64,000 nucleotides of DNA, taken from contig NW_006763290.1 in the NCBI RefSeq assembly GCF_000218685.1, positions 758,723 to 822,722 of the forward strand. Reading direction: 5' to 3'. The notes beneath the pieces are model-generated. The model searched no databases, had not been told where the DNA came from, and saw nothing but the letters and a program-made list of their open reading frames with translations. The position numbers and the translations under genes were made by a program. Below are positions 32,794-42,834 of the stretch, piece after piece (the first letter of the stretch is position 1; every line of letters begins with the position of its first letter). Source of the stretch: Serpula lacrymans var. lacrymans S7.9 (lineage: Eukaryota; Basidiomycota; Agaricomycetes; Boletales; Serpulaceae).

Positions 32794-33660
32794 GGTTTAT
32801 TGAGAACCATAAATTGTAAGTAAACAAATAAAATGCTTACTATTGGTTTGCACAAGTGAATTCAGATAAGTGATAGCAAACTCCACAGTAGGGGACAAGG
32901 AGTTGGGCACAGGAGGGAAACACTGCATCAGCAAGGTAATATTTCCCCGCTGGCACCGCAAGATCATGCATGCAAGCATTGTGGAAGAACCTTGCATCCG
33001 CAGCAGATCCCTCCCAGCCACTCATGATGTAAGTAAATTTGAGGTTGAAGTTGCAGCAAACGAGAACATTCTGAGACACACCATCTTTTCAATTTTGGGA
33101 TGCAGACCGTTCAGCAGGGCTGGGAGCACATGCAATATGTGTCCTGTCAATGGCGCCAACAGCACCAGAAAAATGTCAAAACTTGGGGTTGTTGGCAATA
33201 TATGGGGGAGTTGGCTCATTCTCATCAGGCAGGTGTATGTATGCGGTGTATATATTGGCCGAAGTGAATGCATGAAGTATCCGTCTGAAGTATCTGCAAT
33301 ATAAAAAAAGATCAGCAAGACAAATGAGAATAAAAGTTATTTAAAAAAATACTGTATGATGGTGTTGTTAGAGCACTGAAATTGTTTGCCCAAGTGTCTG
33401 ATCGTTAATCCAGTGGCAGATGCGTACAGGAATATTGCAAGTTGTTCTTCAATCAAAATGTGCTTTGGGTCAACATATCCATTGTTCTTGAGAAGGCGGA
33501 TGAGTTTCCTGAATACCTCTCGATCAATTCCAAGCTCGCTGCAAATACAGTCTGGATGGCCATCTAATAATTCCATCACCCATCCCTAACCCATAAGGAT
33601 AGGCATCAGTGGCTGATGTTCCTCAGACTCCAGTTCAGCATAACCCGTAACTGTAGTGAT
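32794..33660 (-). pseudogene. PIF/Harbinger DDE transposase (DDE_Tnp_4 type), decayed
   Basis: Exon 1 (33660-33352) reads YAELESEEHQPLMPILMG, stop, GWVMELLDGHPDCICSELGI, HILIEEQLAIFLYASATGLT and GKQFQCSNNTIIQYF. An intron (GTATTTTT...TTGCAG) follows. Exon 2 (33306-32794) reads FTSANIYTAYIHLPDENEPT, FSGAVGAIDRTHIACAPS (first catalytic Asp), IMSGWEGSAADARFFHNA (second Asp) and GKYYLADAVFPSCAQLLVPY. Stops TAG, TGA and TGA are explained by CAG, TGG and CGA with C-to-T or G-to-A. The third acidic residue region is cut off. It may have mobilised the TAA-flanked MITE at 51325, but that is unproven. Confidence 0.82.
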
Positions 33661-33965
33661 GATTACCTCTATAAGGATAAGGAGAACCACACTAAATTGT
33701 TGGCTTAAAAGCCTCAATCATCTCCTGCATTGCATCACCTCTAGCTCTCCAATATGCACTCTATCAATCATAATACTACCCTCGTCAACAGGCAGATTAA
33801 CCTGCGCATCTGTCCAAGCCATCTATTCCAAGTCTTTCCAAGTCTTGGTATCCACCCGAATGTTTACTTGACAAATCACTAGAGTTGTTTATGGGGTTTT
33901 CATCCACGGGGCTGTCGTCCATTCTTGTGCACTGCACGTTAACTACCTCCTGTCCTTGACTGCTC
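33661..33965. other. stretch between PIF relic and Helitron A copy 1
   Basis: No supportable gene. Helitron homology begins at about 33966, where copies 1 and 2 diverge after the codons for GSND. Confidence 0.45.
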
Positions 33966-33973
33966 CATGATTG

Positions 33974-35670
33974 TCATTTGAACCATGTGGAAATAGCACT
34001 TTTATTCTCTCTCCTGAAGTGCAGCAAGACAATGCAACATAAAGTTGCCCATGTGAAAACACTGGAACACGTAAATCCAGCCCAACCTGTGTCACTGATT
34101 GACCTTAAGACTTGTTGATGGTCATGGCAAAGGCAACACGGAAAGGGAATTGACAATGTGATAGCTTGATGGGCAATTCTTCAGATGAAGGTTCCAATGT
34201 GAGGCATGGAATAAAAGCTATCTTTCCTGCATGTTTTCCTCCCAAGATATGGCACTTCAATACTCTTCTCTTCATCTCTATCAAAATCATACGTGTTCCA
34301 TTACAGAGTCCATTTAGGGGATCAATATTGTGGAGGAGCATAAGTGGACATCCAGCTTTAAGTTTGAGGTGCGCTTCAGGAAGGCCAGATACTTGCAAGG
34401 AGTTCAAGAATTCCACAGGATAATTTTCATGCCCCTCTCCAACCACTTTATCAATTGACAGAGCTACTAACTCTTCTCCAGGGAATTTTGTGAGTATTGC
34501 TGAATTAAGGTTGCTAACGACATCATTTTTTATGGAGAGGATGGTGCAGTGAAGGAAATAATAGTCACCTTGGTCTCCATTTGCAATTCCAGGATAGGTA
34601 GTGTCAACTAATGAGTCTATGGTGTTTTCTGGCATAAGGATGTTGGCGGGAAGCTCAATAGTTCCATCTCCTGCAATTCCACAACCACCACCAACATCCA
34701 GGAGCCAGCTAGCAAAGGCTTCACTTTCTGGAGTACGGTCCAGGCACATATTCTGTGTGAGATAGCAAACATGGATATTTGTCCACGGTCATGACCTTCT
34801 AAGAGAGGCAGAAATGATGTGTTGCCTTGACCCTCTTAGAACAACAGGTGTTGTTTGGCGGAAGTCCCCTCCAAAGACTATGCTAATGCCTCCAAATGGA
34901 AGTTGATTATCCAAAATGTCCCGCAATGTACAATCTAATGCTTCAATCCCATGATGGTGTTGCATTGGCGCAGACTATAACTCCAGTATGTCTCAATACC
35001 TCATGGAGGTCAGAGTTTTTTGGAATCCTGCATGTGGATGTTTCATGTACAGGAATAGGGATTCCAAAGCATGAATGAGCTGTACGGCCACCCTCCAACA
35101 GCAGGGATGCAATCCCAGAGGATGCTACACATAGAGCAACATTATGATTATCCCTTGCTCGAACGGCGGCTGCAATTGTATTACAGAGATATGTTTTGCC
35201 CCCACCTCCAGCACTGTGAATAAAGAAAGTTGTTCCCTCATTATGGTGGATTGACTGCATAATGGTATCAAAAGCATTCCGCTGTTCTCGATTTAGCCTC
35301 TCTACATTATCTTCAACCTCCAAGGTAAGATCAAATCTGTCATAATTTTGCTGCTCCTGGAGAAGATTGTTTGCAATGATAGGCTCCCATTGTTGCTGAG
35401 GAAAAGGCATTGGTGGGAAGTTTGAAAGACACTTGTTGGCTTGAGTAAGTATGGATTCCAGCAAGAATAGTCCATAATCATAAATCTGGTCTTCTGAAGG
35501 TTGGGAAATCCCTCTTTGAAGAAGGCAATGGTGTAAATCATCACAAATCTTGTGTTTGTGCCGGTTCTAAAGGTTTGCAGGCTCATTTGGGAGATATTGC
35601 AGTAAGATAACTGCAAAGAGAGCACAGAGTTCAGGGCCTGTCTACATATCTCCTGCTTCTGCCAAACACT
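33974..35670 (-). pseudogene. Helitron A PIF1-type helicase (copy 1)
   Basis: The N-terminal half (35464-34943) reads NREQRNAFDTIMQSIHHNEG, FIHSAGGGGKTYLCNTIAAA (Walker A) and VASSGIASLLLEGGRTAHSC. A frameshifted middle (34940-34750) holds the motif II region. The C-terminal half (34749-34105) reads KLKAGCPLMLLHNIDPLNGL, NGTRMILIEMKRRVLKCHIL and FRVAFAMTINKS, then a TAA where copy 2 has CAA (KSQGQSVT). Translation resumes with [16 protein letters not shown], the last helicase motif. This helicase drives strand unwinding in rolling-circle Helitron transposition. Frameshifts and the stop make this copy inactive. Confidence 0.85.
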
Positions 35671-35674
35671 GATC

Positions 35675-38123
35675 CTATTCACCATCATCTTCTAACAGGC
35701 CACATGCAGCACATGCAGCTTTGTAAGTTGGATGTAAAACCCCATCAAATGTGCACAAATCTTCCCAACTCTCTGCTCCAGGGACCACAGTGAGCAGTGT
35801 ACGGAGGTAGAAGCGCTTCCCTTGCCTTGGATGGACAAACATCAATCTCCCTATAGCAAATTGTTGTTTTCTTGGAGTCCATTTTTTGGCACCTTTGTTC
35901 CAGACAAAGTATTGAGGATAATCCTGATAAGGTATGTGACGGCCTTCAGGGTGATCTTTATTGGCAGTGAACCATTCTGTGAGTTGATTCTTTGATGTAC
36001 GGTCGTTATTGATTATATTCTCTGCATCATCATGGGCATTGAAGAATACAGTTTGCTGATCCTTTAAGTGAACGGGAAGACACAATACCATTGGTTTTTC
36101 TTCATGCATAGGGAACTCCAAGAGATGCCAGCATGCTTCCACAGGACCAATATAGCAACCGTCAATATAGTCCTGAATCTCATCCCTCGGCTGCCTTGCA
36201 TCTCCATGCACAATTCCTACATCTGCACCTTGTCCTCCCACCACAACTGAAGCTCGATCATGGCTCTTGTAAATATATTTATGAATATATTTTACGGCTT
36301 TAACGGATGCACAGATTTTAACATTGATGTGACAGTCATATTTGGCAGAGAGATATGCATTATAAGGGACGACATCACGGTTATCAAAAACATGACCACT
36401 TGGAGCTGTATAAGTCCTCCCATTGTCAGGCCTTGCATATTCTGGATAACCATCATCACCAAATCTGGTTTCAGCACAAAACTCTTTGTGATAGCGCTTT
36501 GAGCATGCTCTATTCTTCATGCACCGGGCTCCAGGGGGCTCAGGTCCACATGGACCGTGCATCATACACTTCGTGACCATTGAATATAATTTTCGTTGTG
36601 TAACAGGATCAGGAATTTGAGCAGAGACAACAAAGTCAACCTGGGTGGCATCACAGATTTTATATTGATCTTCCAAGAATATGAGAAGATGCATGTGTGG
36701 CAAACCCCGCTTTTGGTATTCCACAGTGTAAACAGATCCCATCTTTGACTTCCTTCAACAGTGCCTTCTTTTTCTGATAGAAGACATGTGCAATAATGTC
36801 AGGACGGTCTGCAGCAGTCTGTTTTCTTGTAGGCATATTGGGGTCATCATCTACTTCACCGGCATTGTTGTATTCCAGCAAAGCCTCTTGAATTTCAGGC
36901 CAGTTGGTGTTTGCTGTCATTGTAAGAAAAATATCGGGTTTACGGCAGTGGCAACATATAGCCATGGAGTCCTGGAAGAGCTGGTACATGTGCCGTGTAC
37001 TACCAGAATGAGAAGATGGTAGGATAATGTTCTGGCCCTGTTGACCCAAATCTATTTCCCCATCATTTCGATCCATAGCATCTTTAATGCCTTGGTAAAG
37101 ATCTGCCCTTATGTCTTTTTGATGATGACGGACCCACTTCAATTCACTTTCTTCTGTGGAAGCCCATGCATCAACGCAATACTCCTGAAGTAGTTTTCCA
37201 CCATAGAAGAGATTAGATTGATTGGTTCTTCGGGGATGGAGACGGTATGCATAATAACACGGCTGGGAGACATATTCACTGCATATATTTCCATCAGCAT
37301 TTTGAATGGATTGTATTGTCCTATGCCACCCTTGTTCTCCAAAGGGAAATAGGAGGACATAATGCAGAGGTGAATAAAGGGGGTGCAAATGGCTGATATG
37401 CTTGAGACCACCACCATGATCAAATTGCTTCAGCTGCAAAACAATATCACAGTCCTCATCAACATTGTGTTCTCCATCTCCAAGGATAACAGCAGCAACG
37501 TCATCTGCAGTAGGAAGATTATAACGACGTTGGTCCAGAGTTTGATCAAGAGCTATATGGGCTGTTATGTTGGCACGTTCTGCTTCAGGCTTTTCCATGA
37601 TGATCTGATAAGCTTGCTTGTACAACAGGATGAATGGATTGAATGGATTGAATTGCTCCAGGGTATCCTGGATCTCCAGCATGGTTGCTGGTGTAGTGCC
37701 ATGCCCCCGGTTATTCTCATTACGTAAAAAAAGGGCGGTCTGTGGGTCGTGAATGTAAAGCTGGCCAAAAGAGGGAGTTTCACCTTTAGGTGGATGGAAT
37801 GCGCTGATGCTATGATGAAGGCCTCCATGGATACGGAAACTATAAGGTCCTGCAGCACTTGTGACAGCATGGTCTATCTTGACACCCAAAGACGTAAATG
37901 CAAAGGCATTGTTGTATGAGCAAACTTTGTCACGGAATTCACATGCAGTAATGTTAACCCCACGGAACAGACAGTGTAGCGCAGCAGGCGCTTCCTGGAA
38001 AGGATCCAGCCTAACCCGACCTTGAAGGCAGCACACACCAAATTTTGGATGGATCCTGGAGGAACTTGTGAGTCTCTCGGTATCCCAGTGTAATGCTCCA
38101 CAATTACAGCACTCTACTTCCAT
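35675..38123 (-). pseudogene. Helitron A Rep protein with intact HMH motif (copy 1)
   Basis: Two overlapping frames. 38123-36660 starts MEVECCNCGALHWDTERLTS (zinc motif) and runs through YSPLHYVLLFPFGEQGW, FLTMTANTNWPEIQEALLEY and RPDIIAHVFYQKKKALLKEV. 36742-35675 continues VYTVEYQKRGLPHMHLLIFL (HUH: His-Met-His) and VKAVKYIHKYIYKSHDRA (catalytic Tyr region), then LTEWFTANKDHPEGRHIPYQ and EDLCTFDGVLHPTYKAACAA. The frames join at about 36745 by a small deletion, which also removed the usual residues before VYT. Catalytic residues are present, so this is the best preserved Rep here, but the frameshift makes it non-functional as it stands. Confidence 0.87.
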
Positions 38124-38291
38124 GTTGCATAAAGTATGACGGTATAGAGGCTCTACATATGGTTGTCAGGCCTCCTGGTGTATCACCTGTGCTTGGCGGC
38201 GGTTGGCAATATTTTGTTCATTTGCAAGTCGTTGAGGCCTGGCATCCTTGGTGCATTTCTGGCAGCTACCGGTTCATTTTAAGTCCCCGCC

Positions 38292-38526
38292 GACAAAACC
38301 AGATAAACCCGGTCTCTGCCGAAGCAGCCATTGTTCTCCATGGAGCATAGCCACCACTCCATAGAGTAACCATTGTTCTCCTAGGAGCACAATTGTACTC
38401 CTAGGAGTCATTATACTGTAGCGAGTAGCACCTCCGACTATAAGTAGTAGGGGGTTTAGTATAGGAATACCTCAGTCGTTTCTATAGCCTCTCGGGCAGC
38501 GGCTGAGTTTCACTTAGTATTATTAC
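38292..38526. mobile_element. unclassified short element X, copy 2
   Basis: 235 bp, starting GACAAAACCAGATAAACC and ending TTAGTATTATTAC, flanked by the 5-bp duplication CCGCC (38287-38291 and 38527-38531). The empty site is seen in Helitron copy 3 near 7600. It is the reverse complement of 10155-10445 but lacks the internal duplication. It carries CTCCATGGAG and two CTCCTAGGAG palindromes. Confidence 0.8.
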
Positions 38527-39059
38527 CCGCCTTGGTCTACAGCATCCCTGGCAGCCCTGTAAGCCTGATCTGCTAGCTTATCTTCCCTCCTTTCAAGCTC
38601 TTCTTGAGCAGCTCTTTGGATTCTAATGAGTTGCTGAGCTTGTAGCTCTTCATAACGCAGATCAGCATGCTGAGAATGCTGCTGTACCTGTAGTCTAATT
38701 GCCTCCTGACATTCAATTTCTCTTTCCTGGTGATCCTCAGCCAACTGCTGTTCCTGCCTTGGGAGCTGTATTGCTTCCTGGCGTTGAATCATCTGATCCT
38801 CAGCCTGCTCCTGCCTCCATAGTCTATTACGCCATTGATTAACCCGTTCTGTATGTCAGTTTTGAAACCCATCTAATAGCCTTTCATTGTAGTCAACACC
38901 ATGGGTAGCAAGCAACTGGTTACCCTGCCTCGTTTGAAAAGGGGGCTGCAATTGAGGGTATGCAGGTCCAGCTAATGGCTGAGGCATGTGATTATCATGC
39001 AAAGGTCCTCCAAAATTTGGTTGCACAACATTGATATTTCTCAAATCTCTACGGTCCAA
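38527..39059 (-). pseudogene. Helitron A Gln-rich accessory ORF (copy 1)
   Basis: Frames 39059-38856 (MDRRDLRNINVVQPNFGGPL) and 38792-38527 (MIQRQEAIQLPRQEQQLAED, ELQAQQLIRIQRAAQEELER) form one Gln/Glu/Arg-rich coiled-coil protein, interrupted by a stop near 38855 and by element X. The remaining C-terminus is at 38280-38160. Both copies 1 and 3 share a TGA shortly before the main frame (EA-stop-QPY), so the split may be ancestral. No catalytic motif. Confidence 0.65.
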
Positions 39060-40259
39060 GAGGTGCTCTCATCGCACACTTGGTGATGTCATCTGTTGAT
39101 GATGTTGTATACAATCTCTATTGCAATGTTCACCATGTTCTCGTTCAGGTGTCTGTGGAATATGTCTACAAATGACATCAATATATCAGTTAGTGGTTAA
39201 TGACACATTAACAATGCTACACATACTGCATATTTGAATTGCTCATATTCATATTTATGTATTTGCTATATGCACTGGTTTGTTGATAATTTGGGCTTCT
39301 GTAATCAATGTGTCAGTTTTAATTGAATCAACACCATAAACTGTTATAAACTCACATTGTGTAAGCTGTGTTTTTATATGTGGGGAAGGGTCTTTGATTT
39401 TATTTTTATGCACACCACAGTGTGGTCAATAATGGCTATTAATTTTTGTAATGCAAAATGTGCAAATTCTCGACAACAATTTGTTTTGTGTGTAGGGCCA
39501 GACCACTTCCCCACATAGTAGGAAAAGAGGTTTGTTTGGTTGAGTTGTGTCACATCGTGCCACAGGTGTGAGTTTTGGTGTCCACTATATCGTGTTTTGT
39601 AGTAAAAATGATTAAGCGCGAGAATTTTCAACATGGCTACGATTTTCACTACAAATTGTTGAATGTTCGTATAAGCGTGAGATTTCTTCAGTGTGGCTAT
39701 GATTTTCACTGCGTTCACTACTACTATTGCACTGCTGCTCCTGTGTTGCCACAAAAACCACGCGAGCGAAACTAAGCGGAATAACTGACGCAATGTGGCT
39801 CGCATGCAGCATTTGGGACCACCATCCCTTTCGTTATAGACGAGGTCCAGCCCGTGGCTCTGCCACTGGTGCGATGTTTTTGTGATATGATAAATAATAA
39901 TAATATCACTGTTAAGTGATCAAAATGTTAAGTGAACTTATGCTGTCTGTAATGTATGTTAAGTCTTTCAATCCTATGATGCATGTTTGACTTGCAGTTC
40001 TGTCGTTGAATATCCTTATAAGCCTGCCCTAAACTTGTACACGGTATACTGAATTCAAGCAGATAGTTCATTGAATCTTTACAAATATCAACATATATTG
40101 TAATGTAAAAAGTCTATGGTATTACATTGATAAATTGATGAGAAATAAAAAAAGAGACTCCAGAAATGGTAAAGGATGAAAATATGATCTGAGAATAAGA
40201 CACTTTAGTAAAAAGGGTGAGAATTGGGGAAAAATCTACTTGCCAGTCAAGGATAAAGC

Positions 40260-41032
40260 GAGTCAGAATTTTGGGATACACCACATTGACGGTATGTCTG
40301 TCATTTGAACCACAGGGAAATAGCACTTTTATTCTCTCTCCTGAAGAGCAGAAAGACAATACAATGTAAAGTTTCCCATGCAAAAACCCTGGAACAGGTA
40401 AATCCAGCCCAACCTATGTCACTGATTGCCCTTGAGACTTGTTGATGGTCATGGCAAAGGCAGCATGGACAGGGAATTGACAATGTGATAGCTTGATGGG
40501 CAATTCTTCAGATGAAGGTTCCAATGTGAGGCATGGAATAAAAGCTATCTTTCCTGCATGTTTTCCTCCCAAGACATGGCACTTCAATACTCTTCTCTTC
40601 ATCTCTATCAAAATCATGCATGTTCCATTACAGAGTCCATTTAGGGTATCAATATTGCGGAGGAGCATAAGTGGACATCCAGCTTTAAGTTTGAGGTGCG
40701 CTTCAGGAAGGCCAGATACTTGCAAGGAGTTCAAGAATTCCACAGGATAATTTTCATGCCCCTCTCCAACCACTTTATCAATTGACAGAGCTACTAACTC
40801 TTTTCCAGGGAATTTTGTGAGCATTGCTGAATTAAGGTTGCTAATGACATTATTTTTTGTGGAGGGGATGGTGCGGTGGAGGAAATAATGGTCATCTTTG
40901 TCTCCATTTGCAATTCCAGGATAGGTAGTGTCAACTAATGAGTCTATGGTGTTTTCTGGCATAAGGATGTTGGCGGGAAGCTCAATAGTTCCATCTCCTG
41001 CAATTCCACAACCACCAACATCATCCAGGAGC
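40260..41032 (-). pseudogene. Helitron A helicase C-terminal part (copy 2)
   Basis: The frame 40962-40414 reads MPENTIDSLVDTTYPGIANG, GEGHENYPVEFLNSLQVSGL, GCPLMLLRNIDTLNGLCNGT and HAAFAMTINKSQGQSVT, then TAG where copy 1 has CAG. Downstream comes GLDLPVPGFLHGKLYIVLS. It covers helicase motifs V and VI. Compared with copy 1 it kept the CAA that copy 1 lost and lost a CAG that copy 1 kept, so the two copies decayed independently. Confidence 0.82.
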
Positions 41033-41448
41033 TGTTACGATAACACAATTTTCGGACCTTTCCTTTAATTTTCATTCTCCGCTTTAACCTTTTTACTATA
41101 GTTCACACTCTGTGCCATGCGGCACTTTCCTTTTCGTTCTCAGTCCACCTTCTCGCGCAGCGCTGCCTTTATTCTTCTTTTAGACACAAAGTCTCGCACA
41201 CAGTGGAGCTGATCACATGGGCTGCGCCCTCTGACATCATCAGCCACTGCTTTTATCAACTGTACAGTACATAGGTACAAACACTCTGTATTAGTATAAA
41301 TACCCCAATAGATCAAGGAGACTCCTCAGCGAGTCCTCCTGTTGTTAACCAACAAACTCTCTGCAGCTTAAGGGATAACCACTCCCTCATCACTACCTTC
41401 ATAGTGTGTTCCTGTGTGTGCCAGAGTAACTAACTCTTGGTTGTTACA
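41033..41448 (+). mobile_element. 5' LTR of Ty3/gypsy element G1
   Basis: 416 bp from TGTTACGATAACAC to CTCTTGGTTGTTACA. A TATA box (TATAAATACCCC, 41295) lies about 135 bp before the LTR end. It is homologous to the solo LTRs at 4908, 6352 and 60633 and, inverted, to 45536-45909. It lies inside Helitron copy 2 at the helicase sequence CCAGGAGC. Confidence 0.9.
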
Positions 41449-41953
41449 TTAGGACTTGCTCTTCTACTCTCTTGCACTTTGTGCAAACCCAGACTCCAGG
41501 GTGAAGGAGATTTGATTATTGTTTGGGAATATCCCGTATAGCAGATAGGTGCGCTCTTTGCAACGGCCTTGTAGTGCTTTGGGAGAAGAAACAATACCTT
41601 TGATACGCAGACCCCAGCGTGAAGGGGAGTACTGTAGATCAACAATAGTGTGCACACTATTGTTGATTGAATTTAGAAATACAAAAAACTTCTTCTTTGA
41701 ATACCTCTGACCAGGCCGGGCACTTGCCTCCACCAGTCTGGAGAAGGGTTGACAGCTTAACAAGCGGACCACCCCTGACAACTGTTTGGACCAGGGTTTA
41801 TTACAAATACTTTTTATATACTTTGTTAAATACTATAGTGTGGGTAGTCGGAGATTGAGATCCGATACTCAGCTGGGAAGAGGTTGATCCGCAGATAGCA
41901 AGCGGGGACCCCCAGTTACCTTTTTTTTACATTACCAAAAAGAACAAGTCGAC

Positions 41954-42795
41954 ATGTCGTCGCAACCGGATATGAACAGTCTGCTACACAACATGCTTGC
42001 ACAGATTCAGGCGTTAACAAATCAGCTCGCCGAGATTCAGGCTGCCCCAACAGCGGAATCTACAGTTGAGCAAAAGTTCAACAAGAAAGTCGAGATCATT
42101 GCTGATCCCGGCACTTTCGAAGGGGATAGGGCGTGATTTGCCAAATGGTGGATCAAGCTCCAGATTTGGATCAAAGCGAACTGGGACGCGTTTGCTGATG
42201 ATTTTGAAATAGCAATGGCTGTGCTGTCAAGGCTGGAAGGACCGGTGGCGGGTCAATACACCCAAGTAAAAATGCAGGAGTGCTACACAGCGGGAGTGTG
42301 GCCTACCTGGGATGATCTCAAAGTCGAGATCAAAAAATACTTCAAACCCCAAGCTGAGCGTAACTGGGTGTGTCAGCAAATCTGTACCTTCAAAAAATTG
42401 GTAGGGCCATGGAGCTCTACGATATGCAATTTGGTGGCAGGTCAACCACCAAAAACAATGTTTCCCAGAGGCGCCCTGGGTCATCAAACCACCATAATCA
42501 CTCTCACGGGTTCAAGCCATTCGGGCTGCACCCAGGACAGGGTGCTCCTATGGATATCAGCGCGGTCCAAGGCGGACAGATGCGCAGATTCAAGGGCAAC
42601 TGTTACAACTGTGGCCAAGAGGGACACATGTCCCGAGATTGCAGAAACGGGGTGCAGGCCGCCCAACAAAAAAATAATCAAGGGTGCCAGGCTCGCCAAT
42701 TAGAAGCAGAGAAACCAGATGATTGGCTCCAGACTCTGGCCGGTCGTTCATACGACGAGATCCGGGCCTTTTTTTTACGACCAGCAGGTCGCTGA
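41954..42795 (+). pseudogene. Ty3/gypsy gag with zinc knuckle
   Basis: It starts MSSQPDMNSLLHNMLAQIQA, then KKVEIIADPGTFEGDRA, then TGA (42134-42136), where CGA is likely, and continues FAKWWIKLQIWIKANWDAFA and TWDDLKVEIKKYFKPQAERN. After a frame change the C-terminus reads GNCYNCGQEGHMSRDCRN, a CCHC zinc knuckle (CX2CX4HX4C), and ends RAFFLRPAGR. Gag packages the RNA in cytoplasmic virus-like particles. At least one stop and one frameshift inactivate it. Confidence 0.88.
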
Positions 42796-42834
42796 AATGA
42801 AGACCCAGGGAAAAGAGTTTGGAGCTTAGGTCAC

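Larger units (their letters stand above)
33966..39840 (-). mobile_element. Helitron A, copy 1 (most complete)
   Basis: On the minus strand it starts at 39840 with TCTATAACGAAAGGGATGG. It continues with the Gln-rich frame (39059-38527 plus 38280-38160), the zinc/N-terminal and Rep regions (38123-35675) and the helicase (35670-33974). Element X is inserted at 38292-38526. The 3' end is replaced after the helicase, so no terminal hairpin is seen. It sits head to tail with copy 2: its 5' TC begins at the base after the last base of copy 2. Confidence 0.88.

Noticed and set aside
42215..42703. 162-codon frame in the gag region as an independent gene
   Set aside because: It is the middle of gag in the original frame; its tail runs out of frame past the zinc knuckle.
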